Shown here: piece after piece, positions 36,005 to 46,894 of the stretch | Layout of the letters: every line of letters starts with the position of its first letter | How positions within the stretch are numbered: the stretch's first letter is position 1 | Source: Doris montereyensis | Lineage: Eukaryota > Mollusca > Gastropoda > Nudibranchia > Dorididae | DNA length: 64,000 nt | NCBI GenBank assembly: GCA_037039925.1 | Contig: JAXRKP010000022.1 | Coordinates: forward strand, 608,501 to 672,500 | Direction of reading: 5' to 3' | Notes under the pieces: generated by a model | Seen by the model: only the letters and a program-made list of their open reading frames with translations | Database searches by the model: none | Told to the model about the DNA's origin: nothing | Program-made: the position numbers and the translations under genes

Positions 36005-39000
36005 CTGAGGGGGTCAAGGGTCAAGAGGTATTGAAACAGATGGATAATGAAAAATTGCAAAGAAAATGGTGGAAAAAAGGGGGAAGAAGGGGGAGGGGGT
36101 GTTAGAAGGGGGGATTACATTGCTTATTTTTTTTATAGAGTGGATTTTTTTTTTTTTTTTGCGGAGCATTTGCCTGTGACAGAATTACCACAACAACAAC
36201 AAAAAACAAAACATGAAATCAATATTCTAGAACTTCCTTTTTCTCATTTTTGGACCTATGTTTGAGTTTAATAGTAGATCTAAAGGCAGAATGATTTCAA
36301 AGTAATACGAAATCTCATCTCCAAAGAGTGTTTTTATTAGCTTTTAGATCAGGCCAGAGTACGGAAAATGTGATACACATCTTTCCAAAGGACACAAGAG
36401 TGAAAACGCATTGATGGAAATGGAAACAGAGTTCAAGCGAACTGTGACAGCTAGTCATGGAAGCCAGCTCTAAACAACTCTATCACAAGACTGGCTTTCA
36501 ACTAACTAGATGGTTATCTCGCCTTGATGCCCAGCTGCCTATACTTCAATTGTCTTGAGACATTGAGTGATGACGGTAATGATTGGTTATGACTCAACAG
36601 CACAAGTCGATTTAGCAGTGAAGTGGGTGGAGCCAATAATGTAAGGATGTACCCAATGGTCGTTATGGACAGGTTATGATGGCAATTGGTTCGTCAAATT
36701 GATGGTCGCGGTTGCTATGGAAAGAGACAAAATATAGAAACAACACAAAGGAATTGATTGCCAGTGGTCGTTAAGGCAGGTTGGACTATATTATATCACC
36801 CATTGTCCTTTGAGTGTGGGGGGCAAAGGTTGCGGGCAGCAACCTTCAGAGCTGTTGTCTATCTCTTGTATTTGTTTCCATTCGTTGCTAAGAATGCCTG
36901 TAACTTCTCATCTCTGTCTCCATATGCTTCGAGGCCGACCTCTTTCTTTTACCCTGTGGGTTCCAACAGAGAGCTTGTGTTGTGATGCTCGTCAGCAACT
37001 GTCTCAATGTGTGCCCCACCCATTGCTATTTCCTTCTAGCAACTAAAGTTCATGTTCGGCTCCCAGCTATAGAAACCTGGATATGCTCTGGCTCTATGGG
37101 CCATAATGAACTTAAACACAGAAGAGACAGACGGTAACTCACAGTTGAACCAAAATTCGTGCATCCGATTCAGCCTTTTGACGAATGATCTGGGCCTCGG
37201 ACTCTGCCTCCCTTTTTTCTGTGGTGGCTTCGGTCACTCGGCGAGGTTCTTCTTGATCAGCTACCTGTGAAAACATGGAGAAGTGGATTGAAAGGAAGGT
37301 GAAATAAACATTGAGATCACAAGTATTTATCTGTGAGTGTACCAGGCTATGGGAGAGATCAAAGATGCTACCATAATGGCCTAGCCTAATGACTTACTAT
37401 AATGACCTGGCATAATGGCCTAGCATAATGACTTACTATAATGACCTGGCATAATGGCCTAGCATTATGACTTACCATTATGGCCTAGCATCATGACCTA
37501 GCATAATAGTCATAGATGAAAGGGTAATAATGGCCTTAGTTATCTTTCGTACTTTTATGAAAATGTACTGATATAAAAACGTAAGCCATTTGGCTTTGCC
37601 ATGGGGGCGTGGCGTCGGTTGCCGAGCAGTTAGGCTGCCACACTGGGGATCATGAGGTCCCGAGTTTGAATCCTAGCAAAGCCAGGTTCGACGCTGTGTT
37701 CCTTGGGAAAGACACTTAACACACATCTTCCCCACGCTACCCAGGTGCAAATGGGTACAAGCAGTAGCTTGGGAGTAAAAATCCTGCGTCAGACTAGCGT
37801 CCTGGCCAGGAGGTGATTATTGTCACTTGTTGTTCCACTTCACGTTATAGAAACCGGGATAAGCTCCAGTTTTATAGGCCTCAAGGGCCTTGAAAGAACT
37901 TTACTTACTTACTATAGGGGTGGGGACTCCGTGGTTCAAAACCAAAGTGTCGGCCTCTCGGTCAAAATGGTGTGGGGATATGCCCAACATGTTGAATTTT
38001 TTTTTTGGAGTGTTTTTTTTGTTGTTGAGTAAAACCCATTCCCTGGGCCAGGTAAGTGGATCGACACTAAAATCTAATCGGAGGTGGATGCTAAAAAGGA
38101 GATCCTGTAGGCAGATCACACCATTCTGTGCCCAGTAAAAATGCTTTGGCTGTTGACATTTACAGGGGTAGTCTGGGCAAAATTTAAAAATGCTACAAAA
38201 GCGACAAGATCACCATAGTTGCAGATGGTTTGAAACCCATTGAAATCAAAATCAAAAAGATTTGTCATGGGATTGACGTCGGCCATTTTCTACAAACAGA
38301 TAATATAGGCCAAGACCTATGCGGTAGTTCATGACTTTAGCCCATTTTTTGAGTGCTTAAACAGTGAAGGAAAGACAGTAAAAAAGCTTAGGCCTTAATC
38401 ATTTGTTTGTTATTTCTAGAAAAGTTTGTGAGGTATTCACAACTTCTTATTCAAATGTGGCAATGTGCTAAGTGTATTAGGAATGTCATAGTGGATATGT
38501 TCCAATTTGGCCTGATTAATATCCCTGCCAAATATTATAAAAGAAAACTAAAGAAACTAAAACTTCTTCAAGGCCCAGGGGCTCACAGAGAAAGAGGGTA
38601 TCCTGATTTTTGTAGCATTGTGGTGGAACAGACGAAACAGGATCTTGTTTAGCGGGAGGCTGGCTTCTCACAGAAAATATTGGATAAAAACATCAAAACA
38701 AGCTATTCTTAACAGTTATGCATATAATATATTTCAAGCCCAATTGATATAGTGTTGAGATGTTTCAAACAATTATAGAGTATGAACACTATACCGGGGC
38801 CACCATACACCCATGAACACTATGTATATCTTTTCATTGATTAAGTATTATCCAATTACAAATAAAGAGTTACGGAATTTATTTATGAGTGACTTTCCTT
38901 TTTCTACTCGTTTTGCCGGTAATCGACTTTCAAATGTCGCAGTTCGGATATTTTTCTCTCTATACAATTAGGTGGGCGTGGCTGTTTGCAGGAAGCCCTG

Positions 39001-42000
39001 GCAAAAAAAAACCCCAAAAATCCTACCAAAACCCTGAGGTCACCTTAGCTGTCGATGTGGGCAAAATCCAATCAAATTAAAATTCTTTTTTGGCGCATTC
39101 AGAAACACGTTTATTTAATTCAACTTCCAAACAAACAATTGATACAAAAAAACAACTAAATATAAGCAGATATGTTTTAAAGAACAAAGGAGAAATGGCT
39201 GCGCCTGCAAAGACAGAAGGCTGCAGTCAGAAAATAAAAGGCCAAGGGGCATGCAATATTCATTGGCCGGGGTCAGAAACTGTGGCCACGCTGACCTGAA
39301 ATACTGTAAAGTATTGTCGGCCTCATTGTGACATGCAATGTACTGTGGTAGCGCTGTTTTCTGCACGCATTCACTTAGACCAAATGGGTATCGCATTGGC
39401 CAATCAGTAAAATTGTAGCATCAACACCGTTAATTCTATAGGGTATTTTAGGGTAAGTGGCCGCGCTAAGTGTTCCTATTCTAAATGTTAACCTAAGAAT
39501 TAAAAAAGAAAAGAAAGAAAAAGAGAATTCTTACCGTAATATCTTCCTTTGCCCTCTCCTTGCTTTTGATGGCACGCTCGTATGCCAACGGCCGCATTAT
39601 GTTGTTTGCCTGGTAAAAATATAACAACAAATGATGTGATCAAGTGCGGTAATACAAGATTACAGGACAAAGGACTTCTAAACACGACTATAATAAACTA
39701 TGAGAAAGGCAGGTAAATCTTTGATTTGATTTACCCCCATCCACAACAAAGGTGATCTCAGGGTTTTGGTTGGATTTGTAATTTTGCCCTATAAACAGCC
39801 AAGGGATCTTTGATATGCACAGAGTGTTGTGATCTGCACACAGGGTAACCACAATAAAAAAAATGACTGGAATGAAGAAGCACTGTACAATAACTATTAT
39901 TAACCACCTATAAACCAACTATAAACTACAATGTCCTTAATAACTAACCCTGAGATCACCCCACATTAAAAAAAAAAAAAAAGAAAAGAAGGGAAGATAG
40001 TCCGTATCCCCACACAAAATTCGGCCTCACCTTTTCATGATGTATCCCCAAAGCAGGCCATTTCATTAAACTCCCAACTGCCTTGAGAGCACATATGGTA
40101 TAACTGCCTTGGGAGCACATATGGTACAACTGCCGGCACACATGGTACAACTGCCTTGGGAGCACACATGGTACAACTGCCTTGAGAGCACACATGGTAC
40201 AACTGCCCTGGGAGCACACATGGTACAACTGCCCTGGGAGCACATATGGTACAACTGCCCTGGGAGCACACATGGTACAACTGCCTTGAGAGCACATATG
40301 GTATAACTGCCTTGGGAGCACATATGGTACAACTGCCTTGAGAGCACATATGGTATAACTGCCTTGGGAGCACACATGGTACAACTGCCTTGAGAGCATA
40401 TGGTACAACTGCCTTGAGAGCACATATGGTACAACTGCCTTGGTACAACTGAGAGCACATATGGTACAACTGCCTTGGGAGCACACATGGTAAAACTGCC
40501 CTGGGAGCACACATGGTACAACTGCCTTGAGAGCACATATGGTATAACTGCCTTGGGAGCACATATGGTACAACTGCCTTGAGAGCACATATGGTATAAC
40601 TGCCTTGGGAGCACACATGGTACAACTGCCTTGAGAGCACATATGGTATAACTGCCTTGGGAGCACATATGGTACAACTGCCTTGAGAGCACATATGGTA
40701 CAACTGCCTTGGGAGCACACATGGTACAACTGCCCTGGGAGCACACATGGTACAACTGCCTTGAGAGCACATATGGTACAACTGCCCTGGGAGCACACAT
40801 GGTACAACTGCCTTAGGAGCACATATGGTACAACTGCCTTGGGAGCACACATGGGTACAACTGCCCTGGGAGCACACATGGTACAACTGCCCTGGGAGCA
40901 CACATGGTACAACTGGCATATGAGAGCACATATGGTACAACTGCCTTGAGAGCACATATGGTACAACTGCCTTGGGAGCACATATGGTACAACTGCCTTG
41001 GGATCACATATGGTACAACTGCCTTGGGAGCACATATGTGGTACAACTGCCTTTGGGAGCACATATGTGGTACAACTGCTTTGGGAGCACATATGTGGTA
41101 CAACTGCTTTGGGAGCACACACATGGGATAACTGCCTTGGGAGCACATATGTGGTACAACTACCTTGGGAGCACACATGGTACAACTGCCTTGGGAGCAC
41201 ATATGGTACAACTGCCTTAGGAGCACATATGGTACAACTGCCTTGGGAGCACATATGTGGTACAACTGCCTTGGGAGCACATATGTGGTACAACTGCTTT
41301 GGGAGCACATATGTGGTACAACTGCTTTGGGAGCACATATGTGGTACAACTGCTTTGGGAGCACATATGTGGTACAACTACCTTGGGAGCACACATGGTA
41401 CAACTACCTTGGGAGCACATATGGTACAACTGCCTTAGGAGCACATATGGTACAACTGCCTTGGGAGCACATATGTGGTACAACTGCCTTGGGAGCACAT
41501 ATGGTACAACTGCCTTGGGAGCACACATGGTACAACTGCCTCTTAGGTACTTCATACTAACACTCTGACAACATTGTCATTCACAACAGAGTCAAAAGAG
41601 GAAAGCAAAAGGAAATACATTTCCTAATACTGTGATATATCAACATCATGGTTGGGAGGAAGGGGGGGGGGGGGGGGGAGAAGAAATCAGTCCCACACCA
41701 GTGATGTCTTGATTATAAACTGACATTACCATGACACATGACTGAAGCAGACTGATGTATGACCCCAACAGCTACAAGTAGGTGATGAATATAGATACTC
41801 AACTGTCACTGCTTTAATTATTATAGATAGCTCTCATAATGCGGAGATCAGTTCTTCTTGTCTAAAAACAGATCCACGCTTAGAAAATCATGCCAACCTG
41901 TATTCCATCCACATCAGAACCCAACTCCTGGTAGCGGTCTTTGAGAATTTTAGACAACTCTTGCTCAAACGCGCCACGCCTGGCTTGGAAGTCGGATGTG

Positions 42001-42298
42001 TTGAAGTAGCTACAGGCTTCATGAAGGGCGGCGATGCCTAGGGGATGAGATGGAATAGAAATACGAGATTATACATGCCTGGAGATGAGATATTAATATT
42101 TCTTTGTCTTCCTCCCTCGCTCTCTATGCCCCCCCCCCCCCCGCTCTTTTCTTCCTCCTTGGCCTGTCTGTGTGTGTGTGTGTATGTCTTTCTCTGTGTC
42201 CTCCTTCCCTCTCTCTCTCTTCCTCCTTTTCCTGTCTGTCTGTGTCTGTGTGTGGGTATCTATCTCTCTCTCTGTGTCTGTCTGTCTGTGTCTCTTTC

Positions 42299-42343
<45 letters not shown>

Positions 42344-45046
42344 GGAACAGGTAATAATAATCACCTTCTGGCCTGGACGCTAATCTAGCGCAGGTTTTTA
42401 CTCCAAAGGTAGTGCTTGTACCCTTTGGCAACTGGGTAGAGTGGAAATAATGCGTGTTAAGTGTTTTCCCAAGGAACAGAACGTTGAACCTGGTTTTGCT
42501 AGATTTAAACTCGGGACCTCATGATCCCCAGTCCGGCAGTCTAACTGCTCAGCCACTGACGCTTCAAGGCCCGTAAAGCTGTACTTATTCTCGTTTTTGT
42601 AGTGTGGAGGTTAGGTGTGTCTACCTCGAGGAACGAAATGCTGTGGATCTAGTTTTGCCTGGATTCAAATCCACAATCTTACAGCCTTACCATTAGGCTA
42701 TCAGAGCCCCATTTAGAGAGTGCTTTATAAACTGATGACTCTCTGTTGTCAAAAATGCATACACTAAAATGCCCCCATCTACCTATCTGACATGATCACT
42801 CCATACGTTCCAAATCGACAGCTTAGATCATCAGCTGATGCAAAAAAAATTAATAGTTCCTCGTAGACACCTTAAAACAGTAGGTGAAAAGTCTTTCTCA
42901 TTTTGCACCCTTTAAGTCTGGAATTCTCTTCTAGAACACTTGAAACATTTAAGAAAAAATTTAAAACAGCCATAAAACCCACTTAGATTCATATTTCTCA
43001 CTGCTGTCATAAATGTAGTTCAATATGTCAACTGTCTTTTGTATTATCATCCTAGGCTTTAAAATATGTTTGTCATGCGTAACGTGTACATGGTGTTGGT
43101 GTGTGAGTATATTGTTTATTTTATGCATATGTCTTGATTTAAAATGTTTATTCATGTTTGAGTGCCCTGAGCTTGGTATACATCGGGGTGGAGCGCTATA
43201 CAAGAACTATTTATTATTATTATTATTATTAAAGACAGTAGTCCTGACATTACATTTGTTTATAAGCCAAACAACCATGATTTCCTTGTCGAAAATCGAA
43301 TCCAACAAGAAAAGCAATTTCACAGCATTCATCAACAATGGGGTAATAACTAGCTGTGTCAATTGTGAGAAAATCAGCTTACCGACATAGTTCAAAACAC
43401 TTGTGTATGCCTTAAAGTCTTTGAATTCTAGGACGATCTTCCGTAGTTTTGGCATTTGAACACGGAACTGATAAGAAACGTCCAGCTTGATAATCAGGCC
43501 TTCTTCATTCATGCACTGTGTGTGGGAAATAGGTGGGAGAGAAATAGAATGTCCTTATCTGTATGATTTAATGGTAACCATGATGGTAATTATAAAAATA
43601 AGTATAAATGATGTACAGTTGGTGTGCCTGTACTTGTGGGGGATACAGACTATACATCCATCTTTATCTTTATAATAATAATAACAGTAATAATCATACA
43701 TATGATACTAGATGCAGCAGTTCTATAGTGCTATTCACCTCATTAATATCATGGCGCTTGACAAATTGAAGACAGTATAATTCTGAGTCGAGGTAGTTTT
43801 GAAGACCAGTCTGATGCGAACCCCCCCCCCCCCCCCCCCCCCCCAATCCCAGAGTGAAACAAAACTTTTGGTAGACATAGGATTTAAGAAGGATGTTGAC
43901 GGGACATATAGATTATTCTTAGAGAGCATAGTGAAGCCCCTTTTGGACGTGGTTATACCTCAAGATTACTATATGACTGGGTGGTGAATATGTTTGGGAA
44001 CTTGATGAACTCAAAACCAGGAGATCCAGTGTGCAGCCCCTCCGTAAAGACCTCATCTCCCAGTTCCTTTTGCACTGTGTTGTATTTCAGTCCAACTATA
44101 CACATATAGGGAGATACAGACAGATTTAATATATAATAAATCAGTACAGAAAAAAGAGAGAAGGAAACAATTAATGCTAAAATGGACACTTGTATAGGGA
44201 AGGTAACTTTTTTGTCCTACGAGTTTTATAATTACTTTCCTAATGCATTCTAATATGTGGTGAATTTGAGGATTGTTTTTCATTCTTGTCCATATATACG
44301 TCTCAACGGATGACAACATTCTTTTTGCATTTTGGTTAAGGTGTATTTCGCTGGAGTCAAAGGTCACAACCCATTTTACATTGTCATTCTAGTAAGGAAA
44401 TAAACTCTTTTCTTGTTTGTCGTTGTTAGTTATTTTGTTATTGTTTTTGTCACTGCGACGAGGCAAAATGAGGTTATTGAATTAAATTTTCAAAAGAAAT
44501 GACTCTTTAACTGCAACAAACTGAAGACAGACTTACAAAACCTATGGTATTTTGGCTTAAGTCAAGCCAGCCGTTGTTGCATTTTGAGTGGGCCATTAGC
44601 ATTGTAAAATTTTGTTACATGAAAAAAACGTACATCCTGCGGTTTTACAGCGTGCAATTTGGGAGACATATATATACATAGGTCAAAATATTTGCACACT
44701 GACGATATATAGATAAGATTCATTTGTCAGCAGATGTTACTCTGGAATCTAAAAGTGACTATGATACGTTTGTGAATGAATTAAAACACTTAAATCTGAC
44801 TGGAAAAGTTTATACAGAGTACTGAGTATTTTATTTGGATAGAATCTTATATATTGCTACATTAGGAAATGGAGGAAGAAAACAGGAACCTGGCTCAAAA
44901 TGTAATTTTCATCATGGAAACAAATTCTACACTTTATACCCACCTTCCTTTGAAGACAATTTCTGCAGTGACGTGGCAACAAGGGATATGATGAGGATCA
45001 AACTAACAACTACAGCTATTACAACTGCTACACATTTTCCACTCAT
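35803..45046 (-). CDS. SPFH/Band 7 single-pass membrane protein, complete, seven exons
   Basis: Joined on the minus strand, exons 45046-44944, 44095-43959, 43515-43383, 42037-41898, 39609-39535, 37264-37143 and 36004-35803 total 912 nt. That is 303 residues plus TAG, with every splice phase consistent. Residues about 6-25 form one hydrophobic segment after MSGKCV. The SPFH core follows (about 33-195), with KLDVSYQFRV as the typical D-x-x-x-x-Y-R strand. An Ala/Glu/Lys-rich coiled coil spans about 170-265 (EAESEAQIIRQKAESDA, AESEAEAITQQ). The tail is YVGLDSPAKSSYIKN. SPFH proteins oligomerise on membranes and scaffold microdomains; prohibitins, flotillins, stomatins and erlins are the named groups, and this fits none of them closely. 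No catalytic role is implied. It is divergent to TYW5. Confidence 0.85.
36061..36160. other. Purine-rich then poly-T intron 6 tract
   Basis: GGAAAAAAGGGGGAAGAAGG-type tract followed by T runs at 36126-36133 and 36147-36160; intronic, with no gene. Confidence 0.5.
36780..37112 (-). mobile_element. LINE C-terminal fragment in SPFH intron 6, with an adjoining SINE-like tail
   Basis: The reverse strand reads KERGRPRSIWRQR, then VTGILSNEWKQIQEI, the GRPR..W...LE region of endonuclease-reverse transcriptase LINEs (same class as 29560). The adjoining 37056-37112 (GAAACCTGGATATGCTCTGG, then CTCTATGGGCC) resembles the SINE-A tail. Confidence 0.7.
37143..37264 (-). CDS. SPFH exon 6 (coiled coil)
   Basis: Acceptor TTTTCACAG; donor CAACT/GTGAGT. 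Encodes VADQEEPRRVTEATTEKREA followed by an Ala/Glu heptad-like stretch. Confidence 0.83.
37370..37510. repeat. Short tandem repeat around ATAATGGCCTAGCATAATGA
   Basis: ATGGCCTAGC and ATGACTTACTATAATGACC alternate three to four times in SPFH intron 5. Confidence 0.85.
37607..37908 (+). mobile_element. SINE-A copy, near full length
   Basis: GGTTGCCGAGCAGTTAGGCT (A-box region), GAGTTTGAATCC (decayed B box), GAAAGACACTTAACACACAT, ATGGGTACAAGCAGTAGC, TGCGTCAGACTAGCG, CCAGGAGGTGATTATTGTCA, CCACTTCACG and GGGCCTTGAAAGAACTTTAC. It lies in SPFH intron 5, antisense to the gene. Confidence 0.85.
37915..38200 (+). mobile_element. SINE-B copy, diverged
   Basis: GGGGACTCCGTGGTTCA, GTGTCGGCCTCTCGGTCAAA, CCTGGGCCAGGTAAGTGGAT, GCAGATCACACCATTCTGTG, then GGTAGTCTGGGCAAAATT. 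It is inserted directly behind SINE-A. Confidence 0.75.
38985..39085 (+). mobile_element. SINE-B 3' tail fragment
   Basis: ATCCTACCAAAACCCTGAGG, TCACCTTAGCTGTCGATGTG and GGGCAAAATCCAATCAAATT are the end of SINE-B. Confidence 0.75.
39535..39609 (-). CDS. SPFH exon 5
   Basis: Acceptor TTTTTACCAG; donor ATTACG/GTAAGA. Exactly 25 codons: ANNIMRPLAYERAIKSKERA then KEDIT, the start of the charged helix with the Y-x-x-A-I-x-x-K-x-x-A-x-x-D pattern of SPFH proteins. Confidence 0.83.
39718..39848 (-). mobile_element. SINE-B 3' half, minus strand
   Basis: TTTGATTTGATTTACCCCCA, CCACAACAAAGGTGATCTCA, AGCCAAGGGATCTTTGATAT and GTGTTGTGATCTGCACACA appear in the reverse order of the + strand copies. Confidence 0.8.
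40077..41540. repeat. 26-bp minisatellite (with 28-29-bp variants), roughly 54 units
   Basis: The unit is GGTACAACTGCCTTGGGAGC plus ACATAT. Variants carry ACACAT, TTGAGAGC or an ACATATGTGG extension (dominant in 41030-41540). It lies in SPFH intron 4. Long Cys-rich frames on both strands (for example 41377-39956 minus) are products of the repeat. Confidence 0.95.
41664..41680. repeat. Poly-G run
   Basis: Seventeen or so consecutive G in SPFH intron 4. Confidence 0.9.
41898..42037 (-). CDS. SPFH exon 4
   Basis: Acceptor CATCCCCTAG; donor ACAG/GTTGGC. Encodes IAALHEACSYFNTSDFQARR and FEQELSKILKDRYQELGSDV, the SPFH helix in which the R-x-x-x-E/D-x-x-L pattern is usual. Confidence 0.87.
42127..42345. 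repeat. Poly-C then pyrimidine/TGTC-rich array
   Basis: A C run at about 42130-42142, then GT, CTCT and CTGT repeats to 42345 in SPFH intron 3. Confidence 0.9.
42350..42572 (-). mobile_element. SINE-A copy, minus strand
   Basis: AATAATCACCTTCTGGCCTG, CTAATCTAGCGCAGG, TAGTGCTTGTACCC, GCGTGTTAAGTGTTTTCCCA, TTAAACTCGGGACCTCATGA and GGCAGTCTAACTGCTCAGCC are reverse complements of SINE-A blocks. Confidence 0.85.
42603..42718 (-). mobile_element. SINE-C head, distinct tRNA-like sequence, minus strand
   Basis: Reverse strand: GGGGCTCTGATAGCCTAATG, GTAAGGCTGT and GGATTTGAATCCAGGC, an A box and B box tRNA-like pair different from SINE-A and SINE-B. The body retains TTCGTTCCTCGAGGTAGACA. Confidence 0.6.
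42836..43232 (+). mobile_element. CR1-like LINE 3' end with (ATT)n tail
   Basis: Read across shifts: RHLKTVGEKSFSFCTL, VWNSLLEHLKHLRKNLKQP, resembling the R-L-K-T-V-G-x-R-S-F..WN-x-L-P region at CR1-type C termini. A 3' UTR follows that ends TGGAGCGCTATACAAGAACT and then ATT repeats. It sits in SPFH intron 3. Confidence 0.75.
43383..43515 (-). CDS. SPFH exon 3
   Basis: Acceptor CACACACAG; donor GTCG/GTAAGC. Encodes CMNEEGLIIKLDVSYQFRVQ and the RKIVLEFKDF helix; this is the D/E-G-x-x-I-x-L-D-x-S-x-x-Y-R strand pair common to SPFH domains. Confidence 0.87.
43816..43846. repeat. Poly-C run of more than 20
   Basis: Uninterrupted C tract in SPFH intron 2. Confidence 0.95.
43959..44095 (-). CDS. 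SPFH exon 2
   Basis: Acceptor TGTATAG; donor CTTGAG/GTATAA. Encodes GLKYNTVQKELGDEVFTEGL through FIKFPNIF, the conserved N-terminal strand of the SPFH domain (x-G-L-x-x-G-x-x-x-x-P). Confidence 0.85.
44944..45046 (-). CDS. SPFH exon 1 (start Met and membrane segment)
   Basis: ATG at 45046-45044; 34 codons plus one base; donor GGAAG/GTGGGT. It encodes MSGKCVAVVI, a Val/Ile/Leu-rich stretch and SLQKLSSKE. This Met is chosen because it directly precedes the hydrophobic segment typical of SPFH N termini. Confidence 0.75.
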
Positions 45047-46329
45047 GTTGATGAAGTCCTTCTACAGCATCAACAAACTGCAGAGAAAAGAACAATGGAA
45101 AACAATGAAGAGTGGGGAATTTTCTAGGTTGATTTTCAAATATGCATTATAGGCAGACGTGACGTGTAAATGTAAAAAAAGTTGTATCTAATTATCTTAA
45201 CTTTCACCTCATTTTGAGGATAGGCCTATATCTAATAATTGATTATCATTACAGTCGCCTCTGACTAAGTGCACAGTCATCAGGAAACAAGAAAACCATG
45301 CACTTAGGTGAATTCACTTATAGTGATGTAAAATAATGAATTGTAAATGAAAGAGGGACGTCAGAGCATGCAGTCTCTATAATCATTGTGTTAAACAATG
45401 TGATAGATATGTCGGCGCCACATCAACTGCCCCCTCGCATTCACCATCCAGTACCTGTCAGCTTACATATATATACATACTCTCTCTCTATTCCAAATGA
45501 AAAACATGCGACCATTGTCAAGGGAGACGAGAAATGAGTGAAGAGATCGTTATGATAGGGTGCTCATGTGAGTATCTCTCTAGGAGGGAGAAAGCGTTAT
45601 TTGTATATATGTGCGTGCATGATCCCTGAACTCTATTGTATGTGTGTCCATGTGCGTGCGCATGATCCATGAACTCTCTATGTGTATATATGTGTCCGCA
45701 TGTATACACATTTTATTGGTATTTTGATTCAATTAAATAATGCTTTTGAGCTGAATCTTTGAGCAGATATTTGGCATGGAAAATACCAAAGCTTGTGCAC
45801 TTAGCCAGAGTACTTTCTCAGGAAACGTGCACTAAGAGGTAAATTTATATGACACAGAAAACATACTGTCTCGCATGATGATCATGTATTTAGATGGATC
45901 ATGCCCTTAGGCGTCATGCACTTAGCTGGAGACTACTGTATTTGTAAAGCCCTTTCTTGGGCCTCTAATTTTATAAATTGTTTGTTATCTTTTCCATGTA
46001 ATAATACTGCAAATGCCCAGAGAGGCAGACATCTTCCATCATGTTTGTGTCAAGTTTGGCTATTTTTCATGTTTCTAAAATCTAAAAAACATTGGTTAAT
46101 TGTAAAATAAAATCTAAGAAACTTTAAAAAAAATACAAACTCCTACAAAGAATGTAACAGGCCTACATTAATTAAATGTTAACCTACAACATGATGCCAA
46201 TTCGCTTGATAATCCTAAAGTAAATTAATCCAGCAAAAAATATCTCTTGTCAGACATTCAATAATAACTTTGGACACAAATCTAATAGATTTCTATTGTC
46301 TGAAGTTTAATGTTTGTAAAGGACTTCCA
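45047..46329. other. Upstream region of the SPFH gene, with the MITE inside
   Basis: Apart from the transposon at 45252-45938, no gene, RNA or promoter motif can be supported. The SPFH 5' UTR should lie just above 45046. Confidence 0.4.
45252..45938. mobile_element. Pogo/Tigger-like nonautonomous DNA transposon (MITE) with TA target duplication
   Basis: The left end CAGTCGCCTCTGACTAAG is matched by the inverted right end (CAGTAGTCTCCAGCTAAG when reversed), 13 of 18 identical, and both continue TGCA. Each outer end is flanked by TA (45250-45251 and 45939-45940), the target duplication of Tc1/mariner-superfamily elements. Internal subterminal copies of GTGCACTTAG-like sequence occur near 45300, 45790 and 45830. 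The 687 bp interior has no transposase frame. Confidence 0.75.
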
Positions 46330-46580
46330 CAGCCGGGCACACACTATCAGGTTAGGCCCCTCTGACAATACATCCCAAAGAAAATAACACTGTGTGCTTG
46401 ACCATGGGAGTTTGTAAATTAATGTTTTTTTGTGTACATGTAGATCAACCTGTGGGCAATATATTTTGATAACCCCCCCCCCCCCCTTTGCACACTATCC
46501 AAGGTAAAGTAACACCCCCCCCCCCCCCAAGCTCACCCCAAATAAAATCACTCTGTGTGCCTGACTAAGGTAGCCCTCCC
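46330..46580. repeat. Twofold duplication of about 165 bp with poly-C runs
   Basis: CACACACTATCAGG ... AACACTGTGTGCTTGACCA (46338-46405) parallels GCACACTATCCAAGG ... CACTCTGTGTGCCTGACTA (46490-46567). C runs lie at 46472-46485 and 46515-46529. Confidence 0.65.
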
Positions 46581-46799
46581 AAATCTGGGACCACAGAGAC
46601 CACCAATGCAATTGCCGAATTTGCATTAAAGTATTATGGAATTCAAGATGAAGGCCAAAAACAGGATTGTTATGGGGCTTTTTGTTTCTTTTTTTGTGTG
46701 TTTTTCTTAAAAGATTTTTTATCCGAGTTAGATCTAGATTCTAGATCTAGGTCTAAAAACAAAGAAAGTAAAGAAAAGAAAATTAAGGAAGGGAGCCAG

Positions 46800-46802
<3 letters not shown>

Positions 46803-46890
<88 letters not shown>
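46803..46890. repeat. (GA)n microsatellite
   Basis: Pure GA array of about 88 bp; frames on either strand are artefacts. Confidence 0.97.

Positions 46891-46894
<4 letters not shown>

Noticed and set aside
36758..37046. Small + strand proteins
   Set aside because: The opposite strand carries a LINE C-terminal GRPR motif; the + frames are its shadow.
39956..41377. Cys-rich 473-residue minus-strand protein
   Set aside because: Translation of the 26-bp minisatellite in SPFH intron 4; no composition or domain beyond the repeat.
35803..45046. SPFH gene as recent bacterial transfer or contamination
   Set aside because: Six phase-consistent introns filled with the same SINEs and LINEs as the rest of the window.
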